A DNA stretch of 64,000 nt from Desulfomonile tiedjei (GCA_016218715.1 JACRDG010000048.1:186001-250000), one strand, 5' to 3'. Shown: positions 32,958 through 42,786, counted from the stretch's first letter. The notes: generated by a model not told the origin, from the sequence alone. A program made the numbers and translations.

Positions 32958-35462
32958 CTACGTTCGGAAACCGACAGACGTCTTCACCATTCTCATGGCG
33001 TTGAGCCGATCCCTGGGTATGCCCAGCAGCGCGGAAAAGGCTTCAAGGGGGTGCACAGATCCGGACTGACCAGATTTCACGGTCAACCTGACCCCGGATT
33101 CATACACGGTCAGATCCTCCACGAACTCTTTCAGGTCGCGGCAGAGCTGTTTCCCTTTCTTGGTCCTGGTGATTTCGACTCGCTGTGCGGAGTGGAACGC
33201 ACGCGCCTTCTCACACACCTCTTCAAAAGAAACCGAACCATCCAGTTCGAGTTCATAGGTGAACGACTGGATTTTACCAGAAATAGAAGGGTCATTCAAC
33301 GATATTTCAGAGAAATTGAGAGGTTGGATGCCTTCCGGCAAAAAATTACTCAGTGTACGGAGAATCTCGCGGGGATCGCCGGATGAATCGACAACATCGA
33401 ATTCGAGGTACTCGGCGAGACTCTCCAGTCCAAGAGCCAGCGGAGGCGAAAATCGCAACCGCGGGTGGGGGTGGAACCCATGAGAGTAGTCCAGAGAGAT
33501 GCCAGCGCGCCGGAAGCTTCGGTGGAAAAGTCTGATAAGGTCCTGATGCCCGAGAAAGCGCATCGGCCCGGTCTTTCCGTAACAGAGGCGAAAGCGCCGA
33601 ATCTCTGGTTGCTCGGCGGCACCACTCACCGTCTCCAGCGGTTGAACAACCGCTCGAATCGGTTCGGCAAGCCGTGGAAAGACGTCGTCGAAATTGCACA
33701 CCCCGCAGCCGAGGCAATCGCCGAAACGGCAATCCGGGGTGAGCTCCCCACGAACCGCCTTGTGCCACTCTTCCACCAGAAAGTCCGGCCGGAGACCGGA
33801 ATCCACGAAATCCCACGGGAGAGCCGCACCGATTTCCCTCGGCTCGAGGTATCGTTCCGGGGCGACTCCCGCTTCCTCAAAGGCTTCCATCCAGAGTCGG
33901 AATCTGAGCTGATCGTCCCAGCCGTCGAAACGCGCGCCCTTGCGGAACACGCGTTCAATGACGTCCGAGAGCATCCCGTCACCTCTCGCAAGGACCCCTT
34001 CAAGGAAACTGACGTACGGGCTGTGAAACTTTACGCGCGCGGACCCTGTCCTGAAGTAACGACCGATATATTTCTGGCGACGCTCTATCTCAGGGATCGG
34101 TATTTGCCGCGCCCACTGGAACGGGGTATGAGGCTTGGGCACAAAGGTCGAGACCGAAGCCGTGATCTTCCCCCGTTTCGCCCATTGGGACGCCTTCCGT
34201 ATCAAGCCCACGATACCGTCCAGATCCCCGTCCGCCTCCAGCGGAAGGCCGATCATGAAGTAGAGCTTCAGGAGGCGCCACCCCTGTTCGAACGCGGAGG
34301 ATACCGCGCGCTCGAGGTCCTCTTCGGTGTTTCCCTTGTTGATGACCCGGCGAAGGGTGTCGGTGCCCGCTTCAGGAGCGAGGGTGAACCCGGTCTTCCT
34401 CACCTTGCGGATCTGCTCGGCGATCTCGCCGGAAAAGGTGTCGGTCCGGAGCGAAGGAAGTGACAGCGCGACCCGCTCCGGTCCCAGATCGTGGGTCATC
34501 TGCCCGATCAGTTCGCCGATACCGGAGTAATCGCCGGTAGAGAGTGACAGGAGCGACACCTCGTCCCATCCGCTCGCGGCCACGCTCTCCCGAGCGAGTT
34601 CTTTGACGCGACCGGGGAGCCGCTCTCGGACCGGTCGGTACAGCATACCGGCCTGGCAGAAACGACACCCTCGCGTGCAGCCTCGGGCAATCTCGATCCC
34701 CACTCGATCGTGGACGATCTCGCAGAAGGGGACGACCGGCCGCGATGGGAACTGCGCAGCGCCCAAGTCGGCAATGATGCGTCGGTGGACCTTCTCTCCA
34801 GACCGGTGCAGCGACGGCACGTAGACACCGGGAATCCGCTGCCACGCGGCCAGCAGCTCCTGTCTCGGGAGGTGTTGGGCCTTCCACTGGACCTGCGCAT
34901 CAGCGAGTTCCAGAATGGCCTCTTCGCCGTCTCCGATGAGAAACGCGTCGAAGAACGGTGCCAGGGGCACGGGATTGAATGTGCCCGGACCGCCACCCAC
35001 CACCAGCGGGTCGCTGTCTCCGCGCTGCGCGGCTCTCAGCGGGATGCCTCCCAGTTCCAGTACCTGAAGGACGGTGGTAGCACATAGCTCGTACTGGAGC
35101 GAAAACCCGACAAAATCCATCTCGTAAAGCGGTGTTCCGCTCTCCAGCGTGCACAGTGGCTGATGGTGCTGCCTGAGCGCGTGCTCCATGTCGGGCCACG
35201 CGGCGAAGACCCGCTCGGCCGCAAGGTCCGGGCGAGCGTTCACGATTGCGTAGAGTATCTTCAGGCCGAGGTGAGACTGGCCTATTTCGTAGACGTCGGG
35301 GAAAGCCAAGGCCATCCTGAGCTTCACCCGGGCAGGGTCTTTCCTGACCGCGTTGACTTCGTTCCCGATGTACCGGGCAGGTTTCTGCACCTGAAAAAGG
35401 AGATGCTCCGCTGAAGCGGAGTCCTTCCTGGATTCATAAAGAGATTCGGTCAATGTTTGCAC
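32958..35462 (-). CDS. B12-binding/radical SAM protein fused to DUF2344 (TIGR03960 plus TIGR03936 type)
   Basis: This 834-residue protein starts at GTG 35462. It has an N-terminal cobalamin-binding-like region (about 30-230), then a radical SAM domain with the cluster motif GCTRGCRFCQ (C262, C266, C269) and SLSTGDYSGI. The C-terminal DUF2344 domain (about 640-834) contains YGKTGPMRFLGHQDLIRLFHR and YSHGFHPHPRLRFSPPLALG. The two parts are often separate neighbouring genes beside rng; here they are one polypeptide. The reaction is not established for the family; the position suggests RNA or ribosome modification. Confidence 0.9.
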   Translation of the reverse strand: MQTLTESLYESRKDSASAEHLLFQVQKPARYIGNEVNAVRKDPARVKLRMALAFPDVYEIGQSHLGLKILYAIVNARPDLAAERVFAAWPDMEHALRQHHQPLCTLESGTPLYEMDFVGFSLQYELCATTVLQVLELGGIPLRAAQRGDSDPLVVGGGPGTFNPVPLAPFFDAFLIGDGEEAILELADAQVQWKAQHLPRQELLAAWQRIPGVYVPSLHRSGEKVHRRIIADLGAAQFPSRPVVPFCEIVHDRVGIEIARGCTRGCRFCQAGMLYRPVRERLPGRVKELARESVAASGWDEVSLLSLSTGDYSGIGELIGQMTHDLGPERVALSLPSLRTDTFSGEIAEQIRKVRKTGFTLAPEAGTDTLRRVINKGNTEEDLERAVSSAFEQGWRLLKLYFMIGLPLEADGDLDGIVGLIRKASQWAKRGKITASVSTFVPKPHTPFQWARQIPIPEIERRQKYIGRYFRTGSARVKFHSPYVSFLEGVLARGDGMLSDVIERVFRKGARFDGWDDQLRFRLWMEAFEEAGVAPERYLEPREIGAALPWDFVDSGLRPDFLVEEWHKAVRGELTPDCRFGDCLGCGVCNFDDVFPRLAEPIRAVVQPLETVSGAAEQPEIRRFRLCYGKTGPMRFLGHQDLIRLFHRSFRRAGISLDYSHGFHPHPRLRFSPPLALGLESLAEYLEFDVVDSSGDPREILRTLSNFLPEGIQPLNFSEISLNDPSISGKIQSFTYELELDGSVSFEEVCEKARAFHSAQRVEITRTKKGKQLCRDLKEFVEDLTVYESGVRLTVKSGQSGSVHPLEAFSALLGIPRDRLNAMRMVKTSVGFRT

Positions 35463-35677
35463 ATCCTCAAGGGTGATGAGATTCGCCGACGGCGCGTGAG
35501 ACCGGTTCGCATTGACGATCGATTTCCGAACCCGCGAGCCGGAGAAGACAATTTGAAAAGGTAACCGTCACCGAGACAAACACAATCCCTCGGAATCACG
35601 ATGGGAGGCAATTACTTGGCAACAACGCTTCCTGGTGCGGCTACTCTTTTGTCTCGTTCAATGATAACATATCGAGC

Positions 35678-35923
35678 ATGACACCGCGACGGATCATTGC
35701 AACGGCCGCGGGAGCGCTTGCTACGGTCGTCTCATTTTCGGCGGGGTTGGCATTGCTCATTTTCGGCAATGTCATTTCTTCCGCTCATCTGCTCGTCACT
35801 ATTTCCGTAGCATTGGCCCCGCTGATTCTGTGTGCCTTCATGGTCGGGTATGCCGTGTGGTGGCTTGTCCTGTTCATACTGACGCTGGTGCTCCCGGAGC
35901 AAGGGAGTCCCGAAGAGCACTGA
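35678..35923 (+). CDS. Small two-helix membrane protein
   Basis: This 81-residue protein has two strongly hydrophobic segments (about 8-30 and 38-72) and an acidic EQGSPEEH tail. No family is recognised. The region is open on the other strand too, but the hydrophobic pattern supports this one. There is no strong ribosome site. Confidence 0.4.
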   Translation: MTPRRIIATAAGALATVVSFSAGLALLIFGNVISSAHLLVTISVALAPLILCAFMVGYAVWWLVLFILTLVLPEQGSPEEH

Positions 35924-36041
35924 TGGCGGTGCCGACCGGCAGGACCGCAGGGAAACCGATGCTTGAGGAGTTTCCGGCAAAAAATATTGATTGACGTGTC
36001 AGTCACCGTTATGAGTTACTTGGGGTCCCAGGGAGGTTGGT

Positions 36042-37493
36042 ATGAACCGCTTCGAGAACAGTCCGCTCTACCAGATCATGCACCCGCACAGCGTCGCCTT
36101 CTGGGGAGCTTCGAGCAATCCCACCGGAATGGGGACCGTCCAGTTGACTCAGCTCCTCGCGATGGGCTTCCCCGGACAGGTATACCCGATGCATCCCCGG
36201 GAGACGGAGATCTTGGGGCTCAAGGCGTACGCGCACCCGGCCGATCTGCCGGGCCCGGTGGATCTGGCAATTTTCGTGCTCCCCACGAAGGTGGTTCCCG
36301 AGGTGATGGAAGAGTGCGGAAAGGCAGGGATAAAGCGGATTATCATCGTGTCCGCGGGGTTCGGCGAGGTTGGGCCGGACGGCCAAGAGATGCAGAACCG
36401 CCTCGTGGAAATTGCGCGACAGTATGGGATCACCTTTCTCGGCCCCAACTGCATTGGGGTGGTCAATACCTACTCAAGGCTGAATACTACGTTCTTTCCG
36501 TACGACGGTTCCCGCGGTTTTGTGGGCCTGGCCTCGCAAAGCGGGAGTTTCATCACGCAGACGTTCGTGAGCCTCGAGAAACTGGGGCTCGGTTTCAGCC
36601 AGGCGGTGAGCGTGGGGAACGAGGCGATGATCGACCAGGTGGCCTGCCTGGAGTATCTCGGCGACTGCCCTCAGACGAGGGTGATCGGCATGTACGTGGA
36701 AGGGATACGCCGGGGAAGGGAGTTCTTTCGCGTGGCCCGCGAGGTATCCAGGAAGAAGCCGATCGTCGCGTACTACGTTGGCGGGTCGGAATCGGGTCGC
36801 CGTGCAGCGCTTTCTCATACCGGGGTGCTGGCCGGACCGGATCGGCTCTATGAGGGGATCTTCCGGCAGTGCGGGATCATCCGAGCCAGGACGATGGAGG
36901 AGCTCTTCGATTTTTGCGCGGTGCTCGGGAGTCAGCCGCTGCCTCGGAGCGACCGCGTCGCGGTGCTGACCCATTCAGGCGGCCCCGGCGCTGCAGCCGC
37001 GGACACGGCCGAGCGCACCGGAATGCACCTCGCTGTTTTTTCACCACAAACCGTCGAGGCGCTCAAGCAGATCGTGCCCCATACGGCCAGCGTGGCCAAT
37101 CCCGTGGACCTGACGTTCAACCGCAATCCGAACGATTATACGGAAACGATCCCGGGAGTGCTCCTCGCGGACGACTCGGTGGACAGCATGTTCCTGTACA
37201 CGCTCTTGCCGTGGCGTCGGGTAATGCAGACCATCATGGCCATGGGCAAGACGGCTGATGAGGCCAAGATCATGGCTGACAGCTTCGTGGCAGCCCAAGC
37301 GGACGCGGTGGTTCGGACCTGGACGGAGCGCGGCAAGCCGATGGTAGGAGGTTCGTTCTGCACCCGGGACGAGACCTTCATCCGTGAGCTCCAGGACCGA
37401 GGGTTTCCCGTCCTCCCCAGCCCCGAACGCGCGGTGAGAGCCCTGGCCGCCTTGACCCAATACGCACGGTACCGCGGAGACGCGGAGCATTGA
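36042..37493 (+). CDS. NDP-forming acyl-CoA synthetase, alpha-subunit type
   Basis: This 483-residue protein has a CoA-binding Rossmann domain (about 5-135: SVAFWGASSNPTGMGTVQL, GPVDLAIFVLP) and succinyl-CoA-ligase-like domains (about 145-470) with the phosphorylatable His in AALSHTGVLAG. It lacks the ATP-grasp beta domain, so it needs a separate beta subunit, which is not in the window. Such enzymes interconvert acyl-CoA plus NDP with acid plus NTP. GGAGG lies about 9 nt before the ATG. It could conserve energy in acid oxidation. Its TGA stop begins family A repeat copy 4. Confidence 0.85.
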   Translation: MNRFENSPLYQIMHPHSVAFWGASSNPTGMGTVQLTQLLAMGFPGQVYPMHPRETEILGLKAYAHPADLPGPVDLAIFVLPTKVVPEVMEECGKAGIKRIIIVSAGFGEVGPDGQEMQNRLVEIARQYGITFLGPNCIGVVNTYSRLNTTFFPYDGSRGFVGLASQSGSFITQTFVSLEKLGLGFSQAVSVGNEAMIDQVACLEYLGDCPQTRVIGMYVEGIRRGREFFRVAREVSRKKPIVAYYVGGSESGRRAALSHTGVLAGPDRLYEGIFRQCGIIRARTMEELFDFCAVLGSQPLPRSDRVAVLTHSGGPGAAAADTAERTGMHLAVFSPQTVEALKQIVPHTASVANPVDLTFNRNPNDYTETIPGVLLADDSVDSMFLYTLLPWRRVMQTIMAMGKTADEAKIMADSFVAAQADAVVRTWTERGKPMVGGSFCTRDETFIRELQDRGFPVLPSPERAVRALAALTQYARYRGDAEH

Positions 37494-37584
37494 CACCAAG
37501 TCGCAATGCAAAGAGTAATCTTTGGGGCGAACTTCATTGTGCAAAAAAGTTCCCCCAGATAACCTCTTCGATTGCGAATCGGTT
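37493..37584. repeat. Family A palindromic repeat, copy 4
   Basis: The outer arms are ACACCAAGTCGCAATGC / GATTGCGAATCGGTTT and the inner arms are TTTGGGGCGAACTTC / AAAAAAGTTCCCCCAGA. It lies exactly between two convergent genes: its left end abuts the TGA of the acyl-CoA synthetase and its right end forms the TAA of the glycosyltransferase. Confidence 0.75.
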
Positions 37585-38555
37585 TAGTCCCTCGGTAGGC
37601 CGGGGCCGGGCGGGCATCCACGGAGGTGCCATTTCCAGAGGTCGGATCTGACCCGGAATTGGTTTGCCACGGAGGAGGCTTTTCCCAGGGTGGCGATCAT
37701 TGCCAGGCCAAGCGCGACCACATTCAGGGCGAGGTTTGCAGTCATAGCCGCTCTGAGGACATACGCGGACGTGAGGCCGTAATGTCTCTCGAAGAAGCGG
37801 TACCGGGACCGGTAGAACTCGATGCGCGCGGCGGCCTGATACGTCTTCGCGGTAGCGCCCTGCAAGTGGACCGCTCGGGCGCGCGGCTCGTGGACGACTT
37901 TCCAGCTACCGCGACGCATTCTCACTGCCAGGTCGGTCTCTTCCAGAAAAAAGAAGTACCCTTCGTCAAACCCGCCGAGTTGCGCCAGCGCTTCCCGTCG
38001 CAGCAGCATCACCGCGCCGATAAGCGCCTCCACTTCCGTTGGACCGGTAAGCCGCCGGGATTTATGCGGGAATCTCGCGGGAAAGAGTCGCTTCAGGAGG
38101 CTCCGATTCAGCGTCTCGGTGGCCAGAGTCGGGACCGCTTCGTACGACGTCTGGAGCGTGCCGTCCGCATTGAGCAATTGAGGCCCTGCCATGCCGATGC
38201 GCGGGTCGGAATCCATGAGATCCAACAGCCTGGCCGCGCAGTCCGGCTCCAGGAGTGCGTCCGTGTTGACGAGGAGCACGAACCTTCCCCGTGCCTGTTC
38301 GAGCGCCAGGTTGTTGGCCGCAGCGAACCCGAGATTCCGCCCCGCCTCGATGAGGACCGCCTCCGGAAAAGCAGCCCGCACCCGCGCAACGGATTCGTCG
38401 GTGGAACCGTTGTCCACCACGATCGCTTCCGGTCGCTCAGGAAGCGTCGAGGCATAGATCCGATCGAGGCAGCGAACGAGGAGGTCTGCGGTGTTGCGAT
38501 TCACCACGATACAGGAGAGAAGAATCTCAGAGGAAGTGTGGGCATGTGGGTTCAT
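37584..38555 (-). CDS. Family 2 glycosyltransferase (rhamnosyltransferase-like)
   Basis: The ATG at 38555 gives 323 residues; the open frame to 38837 is non-conserved. GT-A motifs are SCIVVNRNTADLLVRCLDRI, VVDNGSTDESV, the metal-binding LVNTDALLEPD and a later EETDLAVRMRR. A C-terminal hydrophobic segment (about 265-295) may anchor it. It probably adds a sugar to an O-antigen or other surface polysaccharide. It follows moaA on the strand, with a short family A element between; functional linkage is doubtful. Confidence 0.87.
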   Translation of the reverse strand: MNPHAHTSSEILLSCIVVNRNTADLLVRCLDRIYASTLPERPEAIVVDNGSTDESVARVRAAFPEAVLIEAGRNLGFAAANNLALEQARGRFVLLVNTDALLEPDCAARLLDLMDSDPRIGMAGPQLLNADGTLQTSYEAVPTLATETLNRSLLKRLFPARFPHKSRRLTGPTEVEALIGAVMLLRREALAQLGGFDEGYFFFLEETDLAVRMRRGSWKVVHEPRARAVHLQGATAKTYQAAARIEFYRSRYRFFERHYGLTSAYVLRAAMTANLALNVVALGLAMIATLGKASSVANQFRVRSDLWKWHLRGCPPGPGLPRD

Positions 38556-38568
38556 TAATTGGGAGTCT

Positions 38569-38620
38569 TCGAAGGGGGTCTGGGGGAAACTTTCGGTAGA
38601 AAAGTTCCCCCAGCATCTTC
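38569..38620. repeat. Family A repeat, short copy 5
   Basis: Only the inner hairpin is kept: CTGGGGGAAACTTTC / AAAAGTTCCCCCAG (38580-38613). It lies between the moaA stop and the glycosyltransferase start and could act as an intercistronic terminator. Confidence 0.6.
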
Positions 38621-39637
38621 CTATCCCCCGATTCTGTTCATGGATTCGGCCATTCTGGTGTGTGTTGAGCCGCGGCCGCCCGGTTTGCTCAGCACCGCGA
38701 GTCTGACGATGTCGGCAACCTCTTCCCGGGAGGCTCCGCGCCTGAGTGCAGACCGGACGTCGATCTCCGAGTCGCCCAGGAGGCACGGTCGCAGCCTGCC
38801 CGCCGCGGTCAACCTGAGGCGGTTGCACGTGCCACAAAAATGCCCCGATATCGGATCGATGATGCCGATGCGCCCTTTCGCGCCATCGAGGGTGAACATG
38901 GTCGCGGGGCCGTCAAGCTCGTCTCGCGGCACAGGAGCGAGCGGGCCGACATGTTTCTCGACGATCTCCATCGCCTCTCGGGCGCTGAAGGGTCTGGGCG
39001 GCAATGGAACGGCTTCGCCTCCAAAGGGCATCCGCTCGATAAACCGCACATCGACCGGTTTCTCCAGGGTGAGGCGGGCAAACGCGGGCACGTCCTCTTC
39101 GTTGAATTGCCGCAGGAGCACCACGTTGATCTTGACGGGGTGAAATCCTTCGGTCAGCGCGGCTTCGATCCCTGCGAGAACCGCTGGGAGATGGTCTCCG
39201 CCGGTGATGGCTTTGAAGGCGGCGCAGCGCAGCGAGTCGAGGCTGATGTTCAGGCGTTTCAGCCCAGCCTCGCGCAGTGCCTGAGCCATGCCTGCCAGGC
39301 GCACGCCGTTGGTGGTGAGGCCGATATCCTCAATCCCTTCTATCGCGGTGAGCCTCGACAGAAACTCGAGGACCCCGCGGCGCACGAGTGGTTCACCGCC
39401 GGTCACCCTGATCTTCCTGATCCCCATGTCCCGAGCCACCTCGATGAAAGCCAGGATCTCTTCGTACCGGAGAATCTCGTCGTGAGATATGAGCTTGAGC
39501 CCTTCCGGCGGCCGGCAATACACGCAGCGCAGGTCGCAGAGATCCGTGATGGAGACCCGCAAATAGTCTATTTTTCGACCGCAGGGGTCGATCAAGAGGT
39601 TTGAGGGGGCGCCGCTGTGGCCTTCGGGGGAGGACAT
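38621..39637 (-). CDS. moaA: GTP 3',8-cyclase MoaA
   Basis: This 338-residue protein has the N-terminal radical SAM cluster CDLRCVYC (about 33-40) with RVTGGEPLVRRG. The C-terminal second cluster is CGTCNRLRLTAAGRLRPC. The catalytic double-glycine tail ends the protein (NRIGG). With MoaC it forms cyclic pyranopterin monophosphate, the first step of molybdenum/tungsten cofactor synthesis. No other moa gene is near. Motifs and length are complete. Confidence 0.96.
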   Translation of the reverse strand: MSSPEGHSGAPSNLLIDPCGRKIDYLRVSITDLCDLRCVYCRPPEGLKLISHDEILRYEEILAFIEVARDMGIRKIRVTGGEPLVRRGVLEFLSRLTAIEGIEDIGLTTNGVRLAGMAQALREAGLKRLNISLDSLRCAAFKAITGGDHLPAVLAGIEAALTEGFHPVKINVVLLRQFNEEDVPAFARLTLEKPVDVRFIERMPFGGEAVPLPPRPFSAREAMEIVEKHVGPLAPVPRDELDGPATMFTLDGAKGRIGIIDPISGHFCGTCNRLRLTAAGRLRPCLLGDSEIDVRSALRRGASREEVADIVRLAVLSKPGGRGSTHTRMAESMNRIGG

Positions 39638-39820
39638 TGATGCTAACCTGCCGAGGTCGATGGTTGGGCAGACGAAAACGTTCGTCCGCCGATCTTCATA
39701 GTATAGTGCCGGGTTTTGAAACTCGCGGCACGCTTCACAGGGAAAGCCAGGTAGCCTTCGAGAAACACTCAGGCCCCCTTCGGGAACGCTTCACATGGAC
39801 GCGCGTCGGACGGGCCGGGA

Positions 39821-41143
39821 TCACAGCTTGGCCACCAGATCCACGATGGAACCGGGATCTTTTCCAAAGAGCCTGATCAGAGGGACCTTCCCCACTGCTC
39901 CCCGGTCAAAGATGGCGTCCGGCACCCTGCCCAACTCCTCCATGACGTCCTGGACGCCCCAGGCGAGGGTGCTTCCTTCTTCCTGCTGAAGATCCAACGG
40001 GGTCCGGCTGCGGTCGAACTCCGCGGCCGAATACCCGAGGGACCGGATGCGCCTCACCAGGGACTCGGAATAAGCAAGGGTCATGGCCGCTCGCCTTTCC
40101 GGATCGTACTCCATCGCAGCCAGGACGAGGTGGTGAATCTGGCGGGACGCGCCGAACCGGGCGCCGGTAAGGGTGTCCACACTGTTCACCAGGCGGATGA
40201 TCCGTCCGGGAAACGACGCCACGTCCTGAACCGACTCCGCAAACGGGATGGCATAGGCGAGATTCGACTGCACCTCGGGAATCAGATGGCCTATGTTCAG
40301 GCGTTTGAGCCGCTCCATTGCCTTGTCCAGCTCCTCGATGCAATGGGTCCGGGCGATTTCCCGGGAGATGGAAGCATAATGATTCGTCGGTCCGATACCG
40401 CGGCCGATGGGGAGCGAAAATCTGAGCGCGCGGTAGAGATATCTCTTCGCCTTGTCGATCGCCTCCATGAGGGGCCGACCCTGTGCGAGCAGCGCGGCCA
40501 CAGCGGATGCGAGGGTGCACCCGGTACCGTGGGTATGTCTGGTGCGAACCCTCTGCGATGTGAATTCGTATTCCTGGGATCCGTCGTGGAGGATGTCCAC
40601 CGGCGAATCGTGGAGATGGCCCCCTTTGACGAGAACGTACCGGGGTCCCATTCGCTGCAGCCTCTTTGCGGCCTTCTTCATGTCCGCGATCCCGGAAATC
40701 GGACTGCCGGTGAGCACTTCTGCCTCAGGAATGTTCGGGGTCAAGAGGTAGGTTTGCGGGAAGAGGTCCTTGACCAGTGCGTCCGCGCCTTCCTTGCCGA
40801 GAAGCGTTACCCCGCTCTTCGACATCAACACCGGATCCACCACGACCTTCTCGATGCCGTACTTGGAAATCTTTTGCGCGACAACCTGGACGATGGCCTC
40901 GTTTGCCAGCATTCCGGTCTTGACACAGTCAGCGCCAATGTCTTCAAGCACCGTTTCCAGTTGCAAAGCGACGAACTCGGGATCCACCGGCACTATTCCC
41001 TGTATCCCGATGGTATTCTGAGCGGTGAGTGCCGTGACGACGCTGGTCCCGTATGCTCCGAGAGACAGGAAGGTCTTGAGGTCTGCCTGAATTCCCGAAC
41101 CCCCTCCGGAGTCCGAACCCGCTATGGTGAGTACTTTGTTCAT
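39821..41143 (-). CDS. thiDN: ThiD-ThiN fusion: HMP(-P) kinase and thiamine-phosphate synthase
   Basis: From the ATG at 41143 (MNKVLTIAGSDSGGGSGIQADL) this is 440 residues. The ThiD ribokinase-fold part (about 1-262) has DPVLMSKSG and HTHGTGCTLASAVAALLAQG. The ThiN part (about 270-440) has LIPEVQSNLAYAIPFAES, FPGRIIRLV and FGASRQIHHLVLAAME. ThiD phosphorylates HMP and HMP-P; ThiN replaces ThiE in joining HMP-PP and thiazole phosphate. The fusion is common in anaerobes and archaea. No thiamine riboswitch was recognised upstream. Confidence 0.92.
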   Translation of the reverse strand: MNKVLTIAGSDSGGGSGIQADLKTFLSLGAYGTSVVTALTAQNTIGIQGIVPVDPEFVALQLETVLEDIGADCVKTGMLANEAIVQVVAQKISKYGIEKVVVDPVLMSKSGVTLLGKEGADALVKDLFPQTYLLTPNIPEAEVLTGSPISGIADMKKAAKRLQRMGPRYVLVKGGHLHDSPVDILHDGSQEYEFTSQRVRTRHTHGTGCTLASAVAALLAQGRPLMEAIDKAKRYLYRALRFSLPIGRGIGPTNHYASISREIARTHCIEELDKAMERLKRLNIGHLIPEVQSNLAYAIPFAESVQDVASFPGRIIRLVNSVDTLTGARFGASRQIHHLVLAAMEYDPERRAAMTLAYSESLVRRIRSLGYSAAEFDRSRTPLDLQQEEGSTLAWGVQDVMEELGRVPDAIFDRGAVGKVPLIRLFGKDPGSIVDLVAKL

Positions 41144-41487
41144 GCCGACCTGACACCCTCGATTGCTCTGGGGCTTGCGACGCAACCCCTAGTCCTGGAG
41201 AAGCCGGTCTATATGGCCGCGCATAATGAACGGCGGTACGATACAGGCTCAACGCGCGGTACCCTTCCCCGCGATGAACACCATGCCTCAGTCGCGGCGG
41301 ACTGACCCCGGAGACCCGCTAGGAGGCGCCTTCCGCGCGGTGCGTGCATTCCTGGTGAGGTCCTCTAAGCCTTCTATAATTACCACATCACGGGACGTAA
41401 GAGAACCCGCATGAGCGTGTGGGCTGGAAATGCTGGTAAAAGGCTTCGCCAGAGCTGGGCGGCGTTGGCGCCCGGCTCACAATCTCC
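41144..41487. other. Intergenic region upstream of the VWA-OmpA gene
   Basis: No gene is supported in this stretch between divergent genes. A TATAAT lies at about 41374-41379 without a good -35. Confidence 0.35.
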
Positions 41488-41516
41488 TTGACATAGATGA
41501 CGAAGTGCTTTAAGAT
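41488..41516 (+). promoter_or_regulatory. Strong sigma-70-like promoter of the VWA-OmpA gene
   Basis: A perfect -35 TTGACA (41488-41493), an exact 17-bp spacer and TAAGAT (41511-41516) give a predicted leader of about 65 nt. Confidence 0.65.
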
Positions 41517-41586
41517 AACTCTGCATATATTGGACATCATGCCACTTATCTCTGATTAAGTGCTTGGGTCCGCAGGAGGATGGCTG

Positions 41587-42786
41587 ATGAAACAGAGCCT
41601 TGCACCCCTGGTCCTGGTGGCTGCACTGATCCTATTTCCCACGGTGTCTTTTTCAGAGATCTCTCCCGAAAAACAGCACGATTTCCTTCCCAAGGTCCAC
41701 AACGTGATCTTCCTCTTTGACGTCTCCGATTCCATGACCGCGGGATATCCCAAGAATTTCGACTACCAGAAGCTTTTCGTGGCGGGCCGCGCGTTCAAGC
41801 TCTTCAACCTGATGATGCCGAGTGTTCCGCGCTGGCAATACGATGTGAACACCGCCCTGATAACCTTCGGCGACGCGCTGTGTCCTCAGATCGTGGTGCC
41901 GCTCAGTCCCTGGATGCGAGCAAAGTACGAACCGTACTACTGCGGACTGCGCAAGGACACCTTCTTCCCGTTCCGAACCGCCGCGTTGCAGGACGCGCTT
42001 CAGGTCGCCGGGTCGCTGATCAGCAGCGCGTGCGGCCGGACCGCGGTGGTGATCTTCAGCGACGGCGGAGACTGTGGGGACTCAGCCCAAAGGACTGCGG
42101 TGGCGTTGAAGAACACGTATGGGTCCAAGGTCACGGTCTACGCCGTGTCTTTCGGAACCAGCGAGGTGGGCTGGCGGAATCTCTATGAGGTGTGCAAGCT
42201 CACGGGAGGGTACTGCCGTCCCTGGGAAGAAGTTCGCGATCTCAAGGACATGAAGCGGTTCGCCTGGGACATCACCGTGCGCGAAATCATGTTCCCGTAC
42301 CCGGAAATCTTCTTCAAGGAGAAAAGTGCAGAATTAATCCCTTCTGAGGCCATGAAACTTGAGAGCGTCGCGAACTTCCTCCACGCGATACCACAGTACA
42401 TGCTGCAAATCGACGGGCACACCACCTTTTTCGGCAAACCCGAGGATAACGAGAAGCTGGGCATGGAGCGAGCGCGCAATGTGAAGGAAACCCTGGTCAA
42501 GATGTTCAACGTCGTCCCCGATCGCATCAGGGTTCGCTCCTGGGGGGGAGAGCTTCCCCGCTATGACAACCAGAATCCCGATATGCGCGTACGGAACGAC
42601 GAGGCCAATCTCTACCTGATGCTTCCGCTGAGGAATTTCCCGTACAATGAGAAGAAGCTCCACACCTTCGGCGTTTCTGCAGTAGGGAACATCTACAATA
42701 CCCAGGAACGGGATTCCGACGAAGAGTGGGCATGGCCCGACAAGTCGGCGCCCGGCGCGGTGGTTCCCACAGGCAACCTGCGTTAA
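41587..42786 (+). CDS. Exported von Willebrand A - OmpA-like protein
   Basis: The ATG at 41587 follows AGGAGG by 6 nt and gives 399 residues. Signal peptide about 1-24 (SLAPLVLVAALILFPTVSFS). The VWA domain (about 35-225) has an intact MIDAS start FDVSDSMT. The OmpA-like peptidoglycan-binding domain (about 250-350) contains IDGHTTFFGKPEDNEKLGMERARNV and IRVRSWGG. A C-terminal tail (about 355-399) is Asp/Trp-rich. It is probably a periplasmic, wall-anchored adhesion or scaffolding protein. Four to six cysteines may form disulfides. It stands alone with its own promoter and terminator. Confidence 0.88.
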   Translation: MKQSLAPLVLVAALILFPTVSFSEISPEKQHDFLPKVHNVIFLFDVSDSMTAGYPKNFDYQKLFVAGRAFKLFNLMMPSVPRWQYDVNTALITFGDALCPQIVVPLSPWMRAKYEPYYCGLRKDTFFPFRTAALQDALQVAGSLISSACGRTAVVIFSDGGDCGDSAQRTAVALKNTYGSKVTVYAVSFGTSEVGWRNLYEVCKLTGGYCRPWEEVRDLKDMKRFAWDITVREIMFPYPEIFFKEKSAELIPSEAMKLESVANFLHAIPQYMLQIDGHTTFFGKPEDNEKLGMERARNVKETLVKMFNVVPDRIRVRSWGGELPRYDNQNPDMRVRNDEANLYLMLPLRNFPYNEKKLHTFGVSAVGNIYNTQERDSDEEWAWPDKSAPGAVVPTGNLR

